Shown here piece by piece: positions 1 to 7,422 of a stretch of 64,000 nt of DNA. The position numbers and the translations under genes were made by a program. The notes below the pieces were generated by a model, which was not told the DNA's origin, ran no database searches, and was given only the letters and a program-made list of their open reading frames with translations. Position 1 is the stretch's first letter; each line of letters opens with the position of its first letter. Source of the DNA: Pseudomonas brassicacearum (GTDB lineage Bacteria; Pseudomonadota; Gammaproteobacteria; Pseudomonadales; Pseudomonadaceae); contig NZ_MOBJ01000006.1 of NCBI RefSeq assembly GCF_003732225.1, positions 1 to 64,000 of the forward strand. Reading direction: 5' to 3'.

Positions 1-2
1 CC

Positions 3-41
3 CGTTTTCCAGTAGACCGTAAGGCTGCTCCGCTTAAGTGA
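3..41 (+). pseudogene. possible C-terminal end of a transposase
   Basis: A short open frame entering from the left edge ends at a TGA with the residues RFPVDRKAAPLK. The following bases form an imperfect inverted repeat around CTTAAG. Both features remind me of the 3' end of IS4-type elements, but only 12 codons are visible, so this is a guess that needs the upstream sequence. Confidence 0.2.
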
Positions 42-121
42 ACAGCATTACGGTTATCCGGGCTTTTTCGTCACTGGGCAGAGCAGCACAGAGCGGTTCT
101 GCCAATCGCTCAAGGAAGTCT

Positions 122-211
122 TTAGCCTTGAAGCGCGGTCATCAGCGCTTGCACCAACTGACCCCCTTGCGGCGTAGCCCAGCTACCGGCGAGCATACGC
201 TGTAGCGGTCG
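122..211 (-). pseudogene. possible C-terminal remnant of an unidentified gene
   Basis: Directly downstream of the reductase gene, on the same strand, a 29-codon frame reads with protein-like composition (it includes MLAGSWATPQGGQLVQALM) to a TAA stop. In the same frame a stop lies just upstream, so no start or N-terminal part exists. It may be the tail left by a deletion. I cannot name the parent family. Confidence 0.2.
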
Positions 212-225
212 TCATGCCCGTTTCC

Positions 226-1296
226 TCAGATGCTTCGTGCCGGGCTCATGGCCGGGTAATCGATATACCCCTGCGCGCCCGGTGCGTAGAACGTGTCCTT
301 GTTCGGAACATTAAGCTCAGCGCCTGCGCGAAAACGCTCGGGCAGATCGGGGTTGGCGAGGAATGCGCTGCCAAACACTGCCGCGTCTGCTCGACCATCA
401 GCGATCAAGGTTTCGGCGGAGCGTTGATCGAGCCCGCCACCGATCAGATAGCTGCCGTCGAACAGTGGGCGCAACAAGGCGTGGTAGTCGATGCTGGCGC
501 CGAATATAGCAACGTGCAGATAAGCGAGATTCAAGCCACGCAGCTGCTCGACCAGATAGGTGTAGGTGTGTTGCGGGTTGGCATCGACGATGTCGTTGAA
601 GTTCATTTCAGGGGAAATCTTGATGCCCACACGATCGCTGCCGACTTCGCTCGCCATGGCGTTGAGCACTTCCAACACGAACCGGGCACGGTTCTCAACG
701 GAACCGCCATATTCGTCAGTGCGCTGATTGCTGCCCGTCGACAGGAACTGCTCGGGCAGATACCCGGAGGCTGCGTGCAGTTCGACACCGTCGAAACCGG
801 CCTCTATGGCCAGGCGCGCGGCCTGCCGGTAGCTCTCGATGACAGTGGCAATCTCAACCACGCTCAGCGCATGTGGGGTGACGAAGTCCTGAAGGCCCGT
901 CGCTGTCCAGGTCTGGCCGGCGGGTTTGATCGCGGAGGGGGCTTGTGGCAGGGCGCCTTCAGGCAACAGCGAAGGGTGCGAAATGCGTCCGCAGTGCATC
1001 AGCTGCATGAAGATCCGTCCGCCGCGAGCATGTACAGCCTCGGAAACCTGCTTCCAGACGGCCACCTGCTCGGCGGTTTCGATACCGGGGGTGCGGACGT
1101 AGCCCTTACCCAGCGCAACAGGGAACACACCTTCAGTGATAATCAACCCGGCACCGGCGCGCTGCGCGTAGTAAGTCGGCACCAGCTCGGTAGGCACCCC
1201 GGAGTCATCGGAACGCGAACGAGTCATCGGGGCCATGACCATACGGTTGGACAAGTTATAGCGACCGAGCTGGACTTGAGAAAAAAGCGAATTCAT
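226..1296 (-). CDS. old yellow enzyme family alkene reductase
   Basis: FMN-dependent NAD(P)H:flavin oxidoreductase of the NemA/Xen type, expected to reduce activated C=C bonds or nitro groups in the cytosol. The 356-residue TIM barrel begins with the typical MNSLFSQVQLGRYNLSNRMV and carries MAPMTRSR near residues 21-28 and RTDEYGGSVENRARF near 192-206. The active-site block reads H174-A-A-S177-G-Y179. Most family members have His-x-x-Asn or His-x-x-His here, so Ser177 is unusual. It is divergent from a LysR gene with a 96-bp gap, which suggests that regulator controls it. The exact substrate cannot be read from the sequence. Confidence 0.9.
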   Translation of the reverse strand: MNSLFSQVQLGRYNLSNRMVMAPMTRSRSDDSGVPTELVPTYYAQRAGAGLIITEGVFPVALGKGYVRTPGIETAEQVAVWKQVSEAVHARGGRIFMQLMHCGRISHPSLLPEGALPQAPSAIKPAGQTWTATGLQDFVTPHALSVVEIATVIESYRQAARLAIEAGFDGVELHAASGYLPEQFLSTGSNQRTDEYGGSVENRARFVLEVLNAMASEVGSDRVGIKISPEMNFNDIVDANPQHTYTYLVEQLRGLNLAYLHVAIFGASIDYHALLRPLFDGSYLIGGGLDQRSAETLIADGRADAAVFGSAFLANPDLPERFRAGAELNVPNKDTFYAPGAQGYIDYPAMSPARSI

Positions 1297-1392
1297 TGCG
1301 GTGCTCCTCAGTAAACGACATGGCTATCATTGATCAATCCGAATACGGGATAAACCGGGTAAAATTGAAATGACTGATCCACTGATGGAGCA

Positions 1393-2280
1393 ATGAGATT
1401 GGAATTTCTCAACGACATGGCGCTGTTCGTCGAGGTCGTGAAGGCGCGGAGTTTTCGCCGGGCGGCGGAGGCGATGGGGATGCCGAACTCGACGCTGTCG
1501 CGCCGGATAAGCGGCCTTGAAAAGGAGATCGGGCTAAGGCTTTTGCATCGCACCACGCGCAAGATCGAGCTGACCGAGGCGGGGCAGTTGTACTTCGATC
1601 GCTGCAAACGCATTGTCGAGGAGGCCAGGCTTGCGCACGAGCAGCTAGGCGAAATGCTTGCCATACCCAGCGGTGTACTGCGGGCCTCGTTCCCGGTGGA
1701 TTTCGCCAATATCTACCTGGCGCCGCTGATTGCGGAATTTGCCCGGCTCTATCCCGGTATCAGCTTCGAGTTCGATCTGACCCCGCGTCAGGTCGATTTG
1801 GTGAGTGAGCCGGTTGATGTGGTTATTCGCATTGGCGAGCCTGCAAGTTCGAACCTGATCGCCCGTAAGCTCGCCAGTTTTCGACGCTATCTTTACGCCT
1901 CACCCCGCTATCTGGAGCTGTCTGGTGAGCCTGTTCATCCTTCGGATCTGACAAATCACCAATGCCTGCGGCTGCGCGGAACGCGTGCTGACCGCTGGAC
2001 ACTCTCCAGCCGTGAAGGGGAGGTGGAGGTCGAGATTGGCGGTCGATTCGAACTCAACAGCGTGGGAATGATTCGACGTCTGGCAACGCTGGATCTGGGG
2101 ATCGCATTACTCGCGGAAGGTATCGCTGCGCAGGACGTTGCCAATGGCACGTTGCGCAGAGTCTTGCCGCAGTGGCAGGCCGCGCCCATCCCGGTTTACG
2201 CCCTCACCGAGACGCGGCTGTTGCCAGCGAAAACCCAACGGTTTATCGAGTTTCTGCGTGAGCGACTACAAGACGCCTGA
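1393..2280 (+). CDS. LysR family transcriptional regulator
   Basis: 295-residue LysR-type regulator. The N-terminal winged helix-turn-helix covers about residues 8-65 (FVEVVKARSFRRAAEAMG, then STLSRRISGLEKEIGLRLL), followed by a periplasmic-binding-like effector domain. It belongs to the subgroup with HRTTRKIELTEAG after the HTH, common for regulators beside reductases and quinone oxidoreductases. It is transcribed away from the old yellow enzyme gene, so the shared 96-bp intergenic region probably holds its operator. The start at 1393 has GGAG only two bases upstream; ATG at 1417 is an alternative, but the chosen one gives the normal family length. Confidence 0.9.
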   Translation: MRLEFLNDMALFVEVVKARSFRRAAEAMGMPNSTLSRRISGLEKEIGLRLLHRTTRKIELTEAGQLYFDRCKRIVEEARLAHEQLGEMLAIPSGVLRASFPVDFANIYLAPLIAEFARLYPGISFEFDLTPRQVDLVSEPVDVVIRIGEPASSNLIARKLASFRRYLYASPRYLELSGEPVHPSDLTNHQCLRLRGTRADRWTLSSREGEVEVEIGGRFELNSVGMIRRLATLDLGIALLAEGIAAQDVANGTLRRVLPQWQAAPIPVYALTETRLLPAKTQRFIEFLRERLQDA

Positions 2281-2436
2281 CGCAGTCCTTACGACGGTTG
2301 CGCTGGTTCCGAGACGGGCTTCTGTTATCAGGGAGTTTACGTACCGCCGTCACTGGTTCAGCAGATCGTGAAGAGCAAGTCACAGCCATACGTCGAGCGG
2401 GGCTTGGGATTGACTGCGCGGTGTGCCAGGCGTTGA
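2281..2436 (+). pseudogene. possible gene remnant after the LysR gene
   Basis: The 309 bp between the LysR stop and the next start contain no intact gene. One frame reads 51 codons without a start, with protein-like stretches such as GVYVPPSLVQQIVKSKSQPY, and ends at TGA. This could be a decayed gene or chance. Bases 2437-2589 show nothing I recognise beyond probable promoter sequence for the exported protein. Confidence 0.2.
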
Positions 2437-2589
2437 AGCCGTTGGCTATTTATGTGGCGGCTTCCTAGAACTTTTCCCTATTTATCGGTCTATGTGGATA
2501 AGCACATAAAGCTCGGTAAGCGCGACCCGAAGGTTTCCCGCAGCCAAATGGCGACACGTCCAATTGTCAATCAGAGGTTGTCTTCGCCC

Positions 2590-2961
2590 ATGAAATTTTA
2601 TGTCCCACGGATGGTGCTCCTCGGCCTGTTCGCGTTTGCGGCAGTGGGCTCGGCATCAGCAACACAGATGAAGACCTCAAACCCTGTTTTTGCAACTGAA
2701 GTCGCAGCCGTTCAGGCTCCGGTCCAGGCTGCCGGAAACCCTTGGCCGACCTTGGCCGGTATGGCCGGCAAGCAGCCAGGGCCGTTGCTTGCCCATGACG
2801 ACCGATACTGGCATGACGGCCGTTGGCACGATCGTAGAGAAGATTGGCGCCGAGACGAATGGCGCAGAGAGCAAGAGCGCCGGGAAGCCGAACGCCGTCG
2901 TGATTGGGAGCGCCATCATGAGCACCGCTACGAGGGCGATCACCGCTACTATCGTCGCTAG
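2590..2961 (+). CDS. small exported charged protein, unknown function
   Basis: 123 residues starting MKFYVPRMVLLGLFAFAAVGSASA, a clear Sec signal peptide cleaved near residue 24. The mature part has a short linker and then an extremely charged tail (about residues 75-123) rich in Arg, Asp, Glu, His and Trp in repeated WRRDEWRREQERREAERRRDWE-like steps. This composition resembles small periplasmic proteins of Pseudomonas with no assigned role. An upstream ATG at 2452 is in frame but would bury the signal peptide, so 2590 is chosen. The stop codon TAG lies inside the CTAG target site of the adjacent MITE-like insertion. Confidence 0.65.
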   Translation: MKFYVPRMVLLGLFAFAAVGSASATQMKTSNPVFATEVAAVQAPVQAAGNPWPTLAGMAGKQPGPLLAHDDRYWHDGRWHDRREDWRRDEWRREQERREAERRRDWERHHEHRYEGDHRYYRR

Positions 2962-3154
2962 GCTCTGTATGAAAACTGCCTGCGCGTCGACCAGGCTGCG
3001 TTAAAAACAGGCTCGGACGAACGGAGTGAGAACGTCCGAAGGACGGCCCGAAGGGGCTGCGCAGCGGATAATGCTCATTTAGGGGCCTAAACTCCGCTTC
3101 CTCGCCTGTTTTTGCCTTGCCTGATCGCCGCTCGGCGAGTTTTCGTACAGACCC
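2961..3154. mobile_element. MITE-like insertion with terminal inverted repeats
   Basis: About 194 bp bounded by near-identical inverted ends: the left end reads GGCTCTGTATGAAAACT and the complement of the right end reads GGGTCTGTACGAAAACT. A second inverted pair lies inside (AAAAACAGGC at 3003-3012 and its complement at 3104-3113). CTAG occurs at both junctions (2958-2961 and 3154-3157), which fits a 4-bp target duplication of the IS5 type. There is no coding capacity. The remaining bases to 3331 hold nothing else that I can support. Confidence 0.6.
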
Positions 3155-3331
3155 TAGTGCGCAGTCGCGGGATAAATCCGCCGGCGGAAAACTTCAAGGT
3201 GACCGCCGTCGCGGCGCCGGTAGTCAGGTGGGGGAGCCCAGTCAACACTCCAATCGATACCGTCCGGTGTAGAGTTGCTCCCGGACACATGATCCTTGTT
3301 TCAGTCGTGACTGAGCCCTTGCCGGTTATTG

Positions 3332-3985
3332 TTACTTCGGTTGCGCCACGGTGCGCAAATAGGGTTTCACCGTCTTGAAGCCTTGTGGGTACTTCTTCCT
3401 GGCCTCTTCGTCGGACACCGAAGTGGGAATGATGACGTCGTCACCCGGACGCCAGTTCACTGGGGTGGCGACGGTGTGCTTGGCGTTTAATTGCAGGGAG
3501 TCGAGCAGGCGCAACACTTCATCGAAGTTGCGCCCGGCACTCATTGGGTAGATAAGCATCGCCTTGACTTTCTTGTCCGGGCCGACGATGAACACAGAAC
3601 GCACCGTGGCGTTGTCCACGGCGGTGCGTGTGCCGCCAGAGGCATTCGGGTGAATCATGTCGTAGAGCTTCGCCACGACCAGGTTCTCGTCGCCGATCAT
3701 CGGATAGTTGACCGCATGGCCCTGGGTTTCTTCGATGTCACCGAGCCAGGCCCGGTGGTCACTGACCGGGTCGACGCTGAGCCCGACGATCTTGGTGTTG
3801 CGCTTGTCGAACTCTGGCTTGAGTCCGGCCATGTAACCGAGTTCAGTGGTACATACCGGGGTGAAGTCCTTCGGATGCGAGAACAGAATGGCCCACTTGT
3901 CGCCAATCCACTCGTGGAAGTGGAGCGGGCCTTCGGTACTTTCGGCGGTGAAATCCGGTGCTTCATCACCAATGCGGATTGCCAT
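3332..3985 (-). CDS. 1-Cys peroxiredoxin (Prx6/AhpC-TSA family)
   Basis: Thiol peroxidase that reduces hydrogen peroxide and organic hydroperoxides. The 217-residue protein starts MAIRIGDEAPDFTAESTEG and has the catalytic block HPKDFTPVCTTELG with peroxidatic Cys45. The long C-terminal part (DLxxLRVIDSLQL-like and VNWRPGDDVIIP near residues 165-190) is typical of the Prx6 group. ATG at 3985 is chosen because AAGGAGAT lies just upstream and family members start here; a longer reading frame upstream has no such signal. It appears to be monocistronic. Confidence 0.92.
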   Translation of the reverse strand: MAIRIGDEAPDFTAESTEGPLHFHEWIGDKWAILFSHPKDFTPVCTTELGYMAGLKPEFDKRNTKIVGLSVDPVSDHRAWLGDIEETQGHAVNYPMIGDENLVVAKLYDMIHPNASGGTRTAVDNATVRSVFIVGPDKKVKAMLIYPMSAGRNFDEVLRLLDSLQLNAKHTVATPVNWRPGDDVIIPTSVSDEEARKKYPQGFKTVKPYLRTVAQPK

Positions 3986-4284
3986 GTTCGATCTCCTTAC
4001 AGTGACGGGTAGGGAAGTTGCCAGACCCCTGACGGCGGGTCCGACGGCATTCGGTGCCTGCGTTGAGCGTGTCAACGCGAGTCAGTATAGGAGACGCATC
4101 AAGACATGCTGACGCGACGGCATCAGCCCACAGAGTCACAGGTAAGAAGTTTGGGTGGGGCAGGATGCTGGATAAGACCGCGGACTCAGGCCTTGCGCAA
4201 AACGGGGGATATAAGATCGTTTGATCTGGGCGCAGAAACTGACAGAGGGCAATCCCCGTCATATCTGGATGAATATAAGGAAAA

Positions 4285-4359
4285 TGGCAGGGGCGGCTGG
4301 ATTCGAACCAACGCATGGCAGGATCAAAACCTGCTGCCTTACCGCTTGGCGACGCCCCT
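4285..4359 (-). tRNA. tRNA-Gln (anticodon UUG)
   Basis: A complete cloverleaf can be folded on the minus strand. The acceptor AGGGGCG pairs with CGCCCCT, the D stem is GCC/GGC, the anticodon stem GCAGG/CCTGC encloses the loop TTTTGAT, and the T arm is GTTGG-TTCGAAT-CCAGC. The discriminator is G and CCA is encoded at 4287-4285. The loop gives anticodon TTG (4327-4325), glutamine. It stands alone between the peroxiredoxin and a DHFR-like gene. The 299 bp to 4658 should contain its promoter; I see no gene there. Confidence 0.95.
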
Positions 4360-4658
4360 GTATCTGTTGCGATGAGTGCCGGGCACTCTCTTCCTGATTT
4401 TGCAGCTTGCGAACAACATCGAGATGTTGCTTTCTTTTGCGACAAGCCCTGTAAGGGTCTCTGCAAGAGTGCGCGGAAATTTATCAACTTTCGCTTCGCT
4501 TGGGAAGAGCAAAAAAGCACAAATTGTTTTGAAAACAGCTACTTGCTATTGATCGAGGATCGACCCGGTCACTTCAGCGCCCCACAACTCAATAGTCACC
4601 GACCCAAATTCCCGGTTTACGCTCACCCCAGGGCAGCGCCGTCCACTGCAACCGGTTG

Positions 4659-5327
4659 TCAGGCGTCATTGTGCCCTTGGCGCCGGAGTACAACATGGGT
4701 GGCTTTCTGCGACGCAACGAACTGAACGCATTCGTATCCTAGAGCGCGCATGTCAATGCCCTCGAACAGTCGCTCGCCACCGCCCAGCAGGACCGGCGAG
4801 ATAGCGACGTGCAGCTCATCGATGAGGCCCGCACGAAGATATTGCTGGATAGTGTCAGGTCCGCCGCCAATGCGCACATCCATTCCGTTGGCTGCGTCGC
4901 GCGCCCGGTCAAGCGCCTCGTGAACACCGCCCGTGACGAAGTAGAATGTCGTTCCGCCTTCCATCTGGATGGGCGGGCGCGCGTGATGAGTCAAGATGAA
5001 CGTTGGAACGTGATAGGGCGGGTTGTCCCCCCACCAGCCTTTCCAGTTCATGTCGGGCCAGGAACCGCGAATCGGTCCGAACATGTTTCTTCCGAGAATC
5101 CAGGCGCCAACATTCTTGAAGCCCCGCGCAGCGAAGTCGTCATCGACCCCCGTTGTGCCGCCGTCGGCGCCAAACAGAGTCCGTTGGAACGTGCGTGTCG
5201 GGACTAACCACTGGTGCAAATCTGTCCCGCCCACGCCGAGCGGATGACTCATGTCCTGATTCGGACCAGCTCCGTATCCGTCAAGCGAGATAGTAAAACC
5301 CTCAACTCGGACGCGTGTCATTTTCAT
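4659..5327 (-). CDS. dihydrofolate reductase family (RibD C-terminal-like) protein
   Basis: 222-residue protein with the RibD_C / DHFR-like fold: VRVEGFTISLDGYGAGPNQ at the N-terminus, AWILGRNMFGP near residue 75, FVTGGVHEALDRA near residue 130, and the nucleotide-binding segment IGGGPDTIQQYLRAGLIDELHV followed by SPVLLGGGERLF. Members are NADPH-dependent reductases whose substrates are mostly unknown, and stand-alone copies are not riboflavin enzymes. No operon partner is visible. The start has GGAAGG a few bases upstream, which supports 5327. Confidence 0.85.
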   Translation of the reverse strand: MKMTRVRVEGFTISLDGYGAGPNQDMSHPLGVGGTDLHQWLVPTRTFQRTLFGADGGTTGVDDDFAARGFKNVGAWILGRNMFGPIRGSWPDMNWKGWWGDNPPYHVPTFILTHHARPPIQMEGGTTFYFVTGGVHEALDRARDAANGMDVRIGGGPDTIQQYLRAGLIDELHVAISPVLLGGGERLFEGIDMRALGYECVQFVASQKATHVVLRRQGHNDA

Positions 5328-5773
5328 GCCTTCCTTTCGATTGACGCCTAACTATCTATTTCGACAGCGATTCTGCTGTATAGCTGCGGTCGCTTCGGTA
5401 TAGCAGTCCGTAGGAAAATTCACGCAGAACGGCTCCCGGCTTGGTTTTGCATGAATCGCATGCCATTTTTCACCCTACTAAATTGGGATGAAAAGCAGCA
5501 GGCCCCCGCAATATGGCATAAGCGTAGTTGATAAGGGCCTGGATGGCAGTAGAGCAAGCGGGCGCGACCGCCCGATCATGGCCAGGGTCGGTTGTTGCCT
5601 TTTTGTGCCAGCACTTTTTGTGCAGAGAAGGGCGGTGAGTTCCCGATTATGGAGCATGGATATTCGACTTGAGGCAGGTCTGATCCAAGCGTCGCTCGCA
5701 TCCCCCAAAAACAAAACGGGCGCCTTGAAGGCTAATGCCAGTCAGTTAAGAGATCCCGGGGGCAACGTATGAC
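5328..5773. other. intergenic stretch without an intact gene
   Basis: About 446 bp between the reductase and the inverted repeat. No start-to-stop frame here has both a ribosome site and family features. One minus-strand fragment (5470 to about 5600) contains the words ALINYAYAIL, discussed under findings as a possible but weak Cas1-like remnant. Otherwise I see nothing. Confidence 0.4.
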
Positions 5774-5908
5774 CCGTAGCAGCTGGCGAAGCCTGCGTTC
5801 GGCTGTGCAACAGTCGTGAATCCTGCCTCCCCGGTCGATCTGGAGGACCGCATGGCATGATTTTACGACTGCTTCGCAGCCGAACGCAGGCTTCGCCAGC
5901 TGCTACGG
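5774..5908. repeat. long imperfect inverted repeat, copy 1 of 3
   Basis: Arms of about 43 bases starting CCGTAGCAGCTGGCGAAGCC are matched by the complement ending GGCTTCGCCAGCTGCTACGG, with an unpaired centre of about 50 bases. The inner right arm TTTTACGACTGCTTCGCAGC is shared with the copies at 51548 and 57826. No coding capacity. It is probably a REP-related extragenic element of fluorescent pseudomonads. Bases 5909-6114 contain only the likely promoter region of the next gene. Confidence 0.75.
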
Positions 5909-6114
5909 ATTGCGTACTGACTTAACTGATCGGCATTCTGGTCGCCGATATGCGACAGGGGGGACTATAGGTGTCGTCGTTGAAGGAGAGATAGGGGCTG
6001 AATTCTGAAATTGATGTAGGACATGTGTGGAGGCGCGTCGGGGGGCCACCACTCCTCAGATTGAGCCACATAGCGCATAGGTTTCGCAGGGCAGAGAAGC
6101 TATACTCCTGCGCC

Positions 6115-6723
6115 ATGCACACTCCAGATCATATCCGCGAATTGCTCAAAACATGGGTCGCCAAGACCATGCCTCATGCTGAAGACGATGTTTTCATTGG
6201 CGAGCTTTGCTTCATCAACAAAGCAAGACGCGCAGACCTTGTACATGCCAATGGCCAGCTAACGGCATTCGAAATAAAATCCGCATCAGATAGCCTGTCC
6301 AGGTGGGAAGGGCAGCAAGAGGCTTATCTCACGTGCTTTGATCAGGTTTGGCTTTGCTGTCACTCCAAACACATAGAAAAAGCGTTTGGCGTCACTCATA
6401 GAAGCGTTGGGATTCTTGTGGTTGATGATCTAGGATCAATCGCCATGGTTAGGAAAGCAACGCGCAATAAATTGTGTGATAAGTTCACGCTTACAGGTCT
6501 TTTGTGGCGATCCGAGTTAGATGAGATTTGTAAAGAATTCAAAGTAGAAACGAAAAGCGCTATGAAAATAAAGGAAGTGCGCCTCGAAGTCGCAGAGGCG
6601 CTAGAGTGGGAGCTAATCCGAGATAAGGTTTTAAGCAGGCTTAAAGTTCGTTACTCAGCAGGTCAGAGTATGTCGTCAATAGAGAGAGCGTCGCTATTAT
6701 CTTCGTCTGACTGTAAAAGGTAA
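6115..6723 (+). CDS. sce7726 family protein, PD-(D/E)XK nuclease-like
   Basis: 202 residues. The N-terminal part shows a restriction-endonuclease-like core: Glu30 in FIGELCFINKARRADLV, then Asp41, then FEIKS with Glu53 and Lys55, then Gln67 in WEGQQEAYL. This spacing (D, E-x-K, Q) is the PD-(D/E)XK signature seen in sce7726 proteins. The C-terminal half is charged and helical. ATG 6115 is preferred over an upstream GTG-type extension because the family begins near this point. Base composition is clearly more AT-rich than the neighbours, and the gene ends 5 bp from the convergent SHOCT gene. Function is unknown; DNA binding or cleavage is inferred only from the fold. Confidence 0.7.
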   Translation: MHTPDHIRELLKTWVAKTMPHAEDDVFIGELCFINKARRADLVHANGQLTAFEIKSASDSLSRWEGQQEAYLTCFDQVWLCCHSKHIEKAFGVTHRSVGILVVDDLGSIAMVRKATRNKLCDKFTLTGLLWRSELDEICKEFKVETKSAMKIKEVRLEVAEALEWELIRDKVLSRLKVRYSAGQSMSSIERASLLSSSDCKR

Positions 6724-6728
6724 GTGCC

Positions 6729-7139
6729 TTATATTGATTCGAGAATCTCACGTTTCCGTTGAAGAAACTCTGTCTCGTCAATTAGCCCCTTTTGCTTAAG
6801 GTTGGAGAGTTTCTGTAGTCGGTTTTCGACGGAGTCTGTCAACGGTGTTTCGTTTTTGTGTTGGATTTGTTGATGTGCAGCTGCGCAAGCGGCGTTGATG
6901 TCATTCATCAATGCCACTTCATCAAAGAGAGTATTGCCTTTTTTATCGCGCATTAGATTCGAATAGACACGGCCTAGCGCTAAGGCCCTTTCTCTCAGAT
7001 CTGCGTTAGCTGGTTGCTGCTTAAGTTGGCTCAATGCCTCTCGATACTTCTGGAGTGCGATTTTTTTTGCTTTTTCAGCTTGCATTGCCATGTAAACAAT
7101 GCCAGCAAATATCAGTCCTACAATCCATAACCACATCAT
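6729..7139 (-). CDS. membrane-anchored SHOCT domain protein
   Basis: 136 residues. Residues 2-19 (MWLWIVGLIFAGIVYMAM) form one membrane anchor, followed by a charged helical region. A C-terminal SHOCT motif at about residues 105-134 reads RLQKLSNLKQKGLIDETEF. SHOCT segments are short helical modules found at the ends of many bacterial proteins and their role is unclear. The gene is AT-rich like its convergent neighbour, so both may have arrived together. AAGGAATT lies just before the start. The 283 bp upstream to 7422 carry no gene. Confidence 0.65.
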   Translation of the reverse strand: MMWLWIVGLIFAGIVYMAMQAEKAKKIALQKYREALSQLKQQPANADLRERALALGRVYSNLMRDKKGNTLFDEVALMNDINAACAAAHQQIQHKNETPLTDSVENRLQKLSNLKQKGLIDETEFLQRKREILESI

Positions 7140-7422
7140 GTTTAATTCCTTTTTTATTTGACTCTGTTATTTTTTTGCCTTCAGGCAAGGGGTCATTATC
7201 GATGGTAATGAATTGCCATCATTGGGTCTACTTTTTGTGTTCGTTCTAGCTACAGGTTGTTGGTGATGTGGTTTAACTTATTGAAAATATTAATAATGCT
7301 GACAGCCGTTTTTACGAATGGTAGGGATTCAATTTCCTAGAGATTGTTCTCTTCCTGCATTCCGTCATCCCGTAGAATCTCTAGTCACAGACACACCTAT
7401 CCCGAGACGGAACCTCCCACCC

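Noticed and set aside
3158..3331. possible decayed minus-strand gene between the MITE and the peroxiredoxin gene
   Set aside because: Short frames with stops (one includes DYRRRDGGHLEVFRRRIY) lack a start and ribosome site; too short to separate from chance.
4285..4359. tRNA as an integration site for an island
   Set aside because: No integrase and no repeated copy of the tRNA 3' end were seen nearby.
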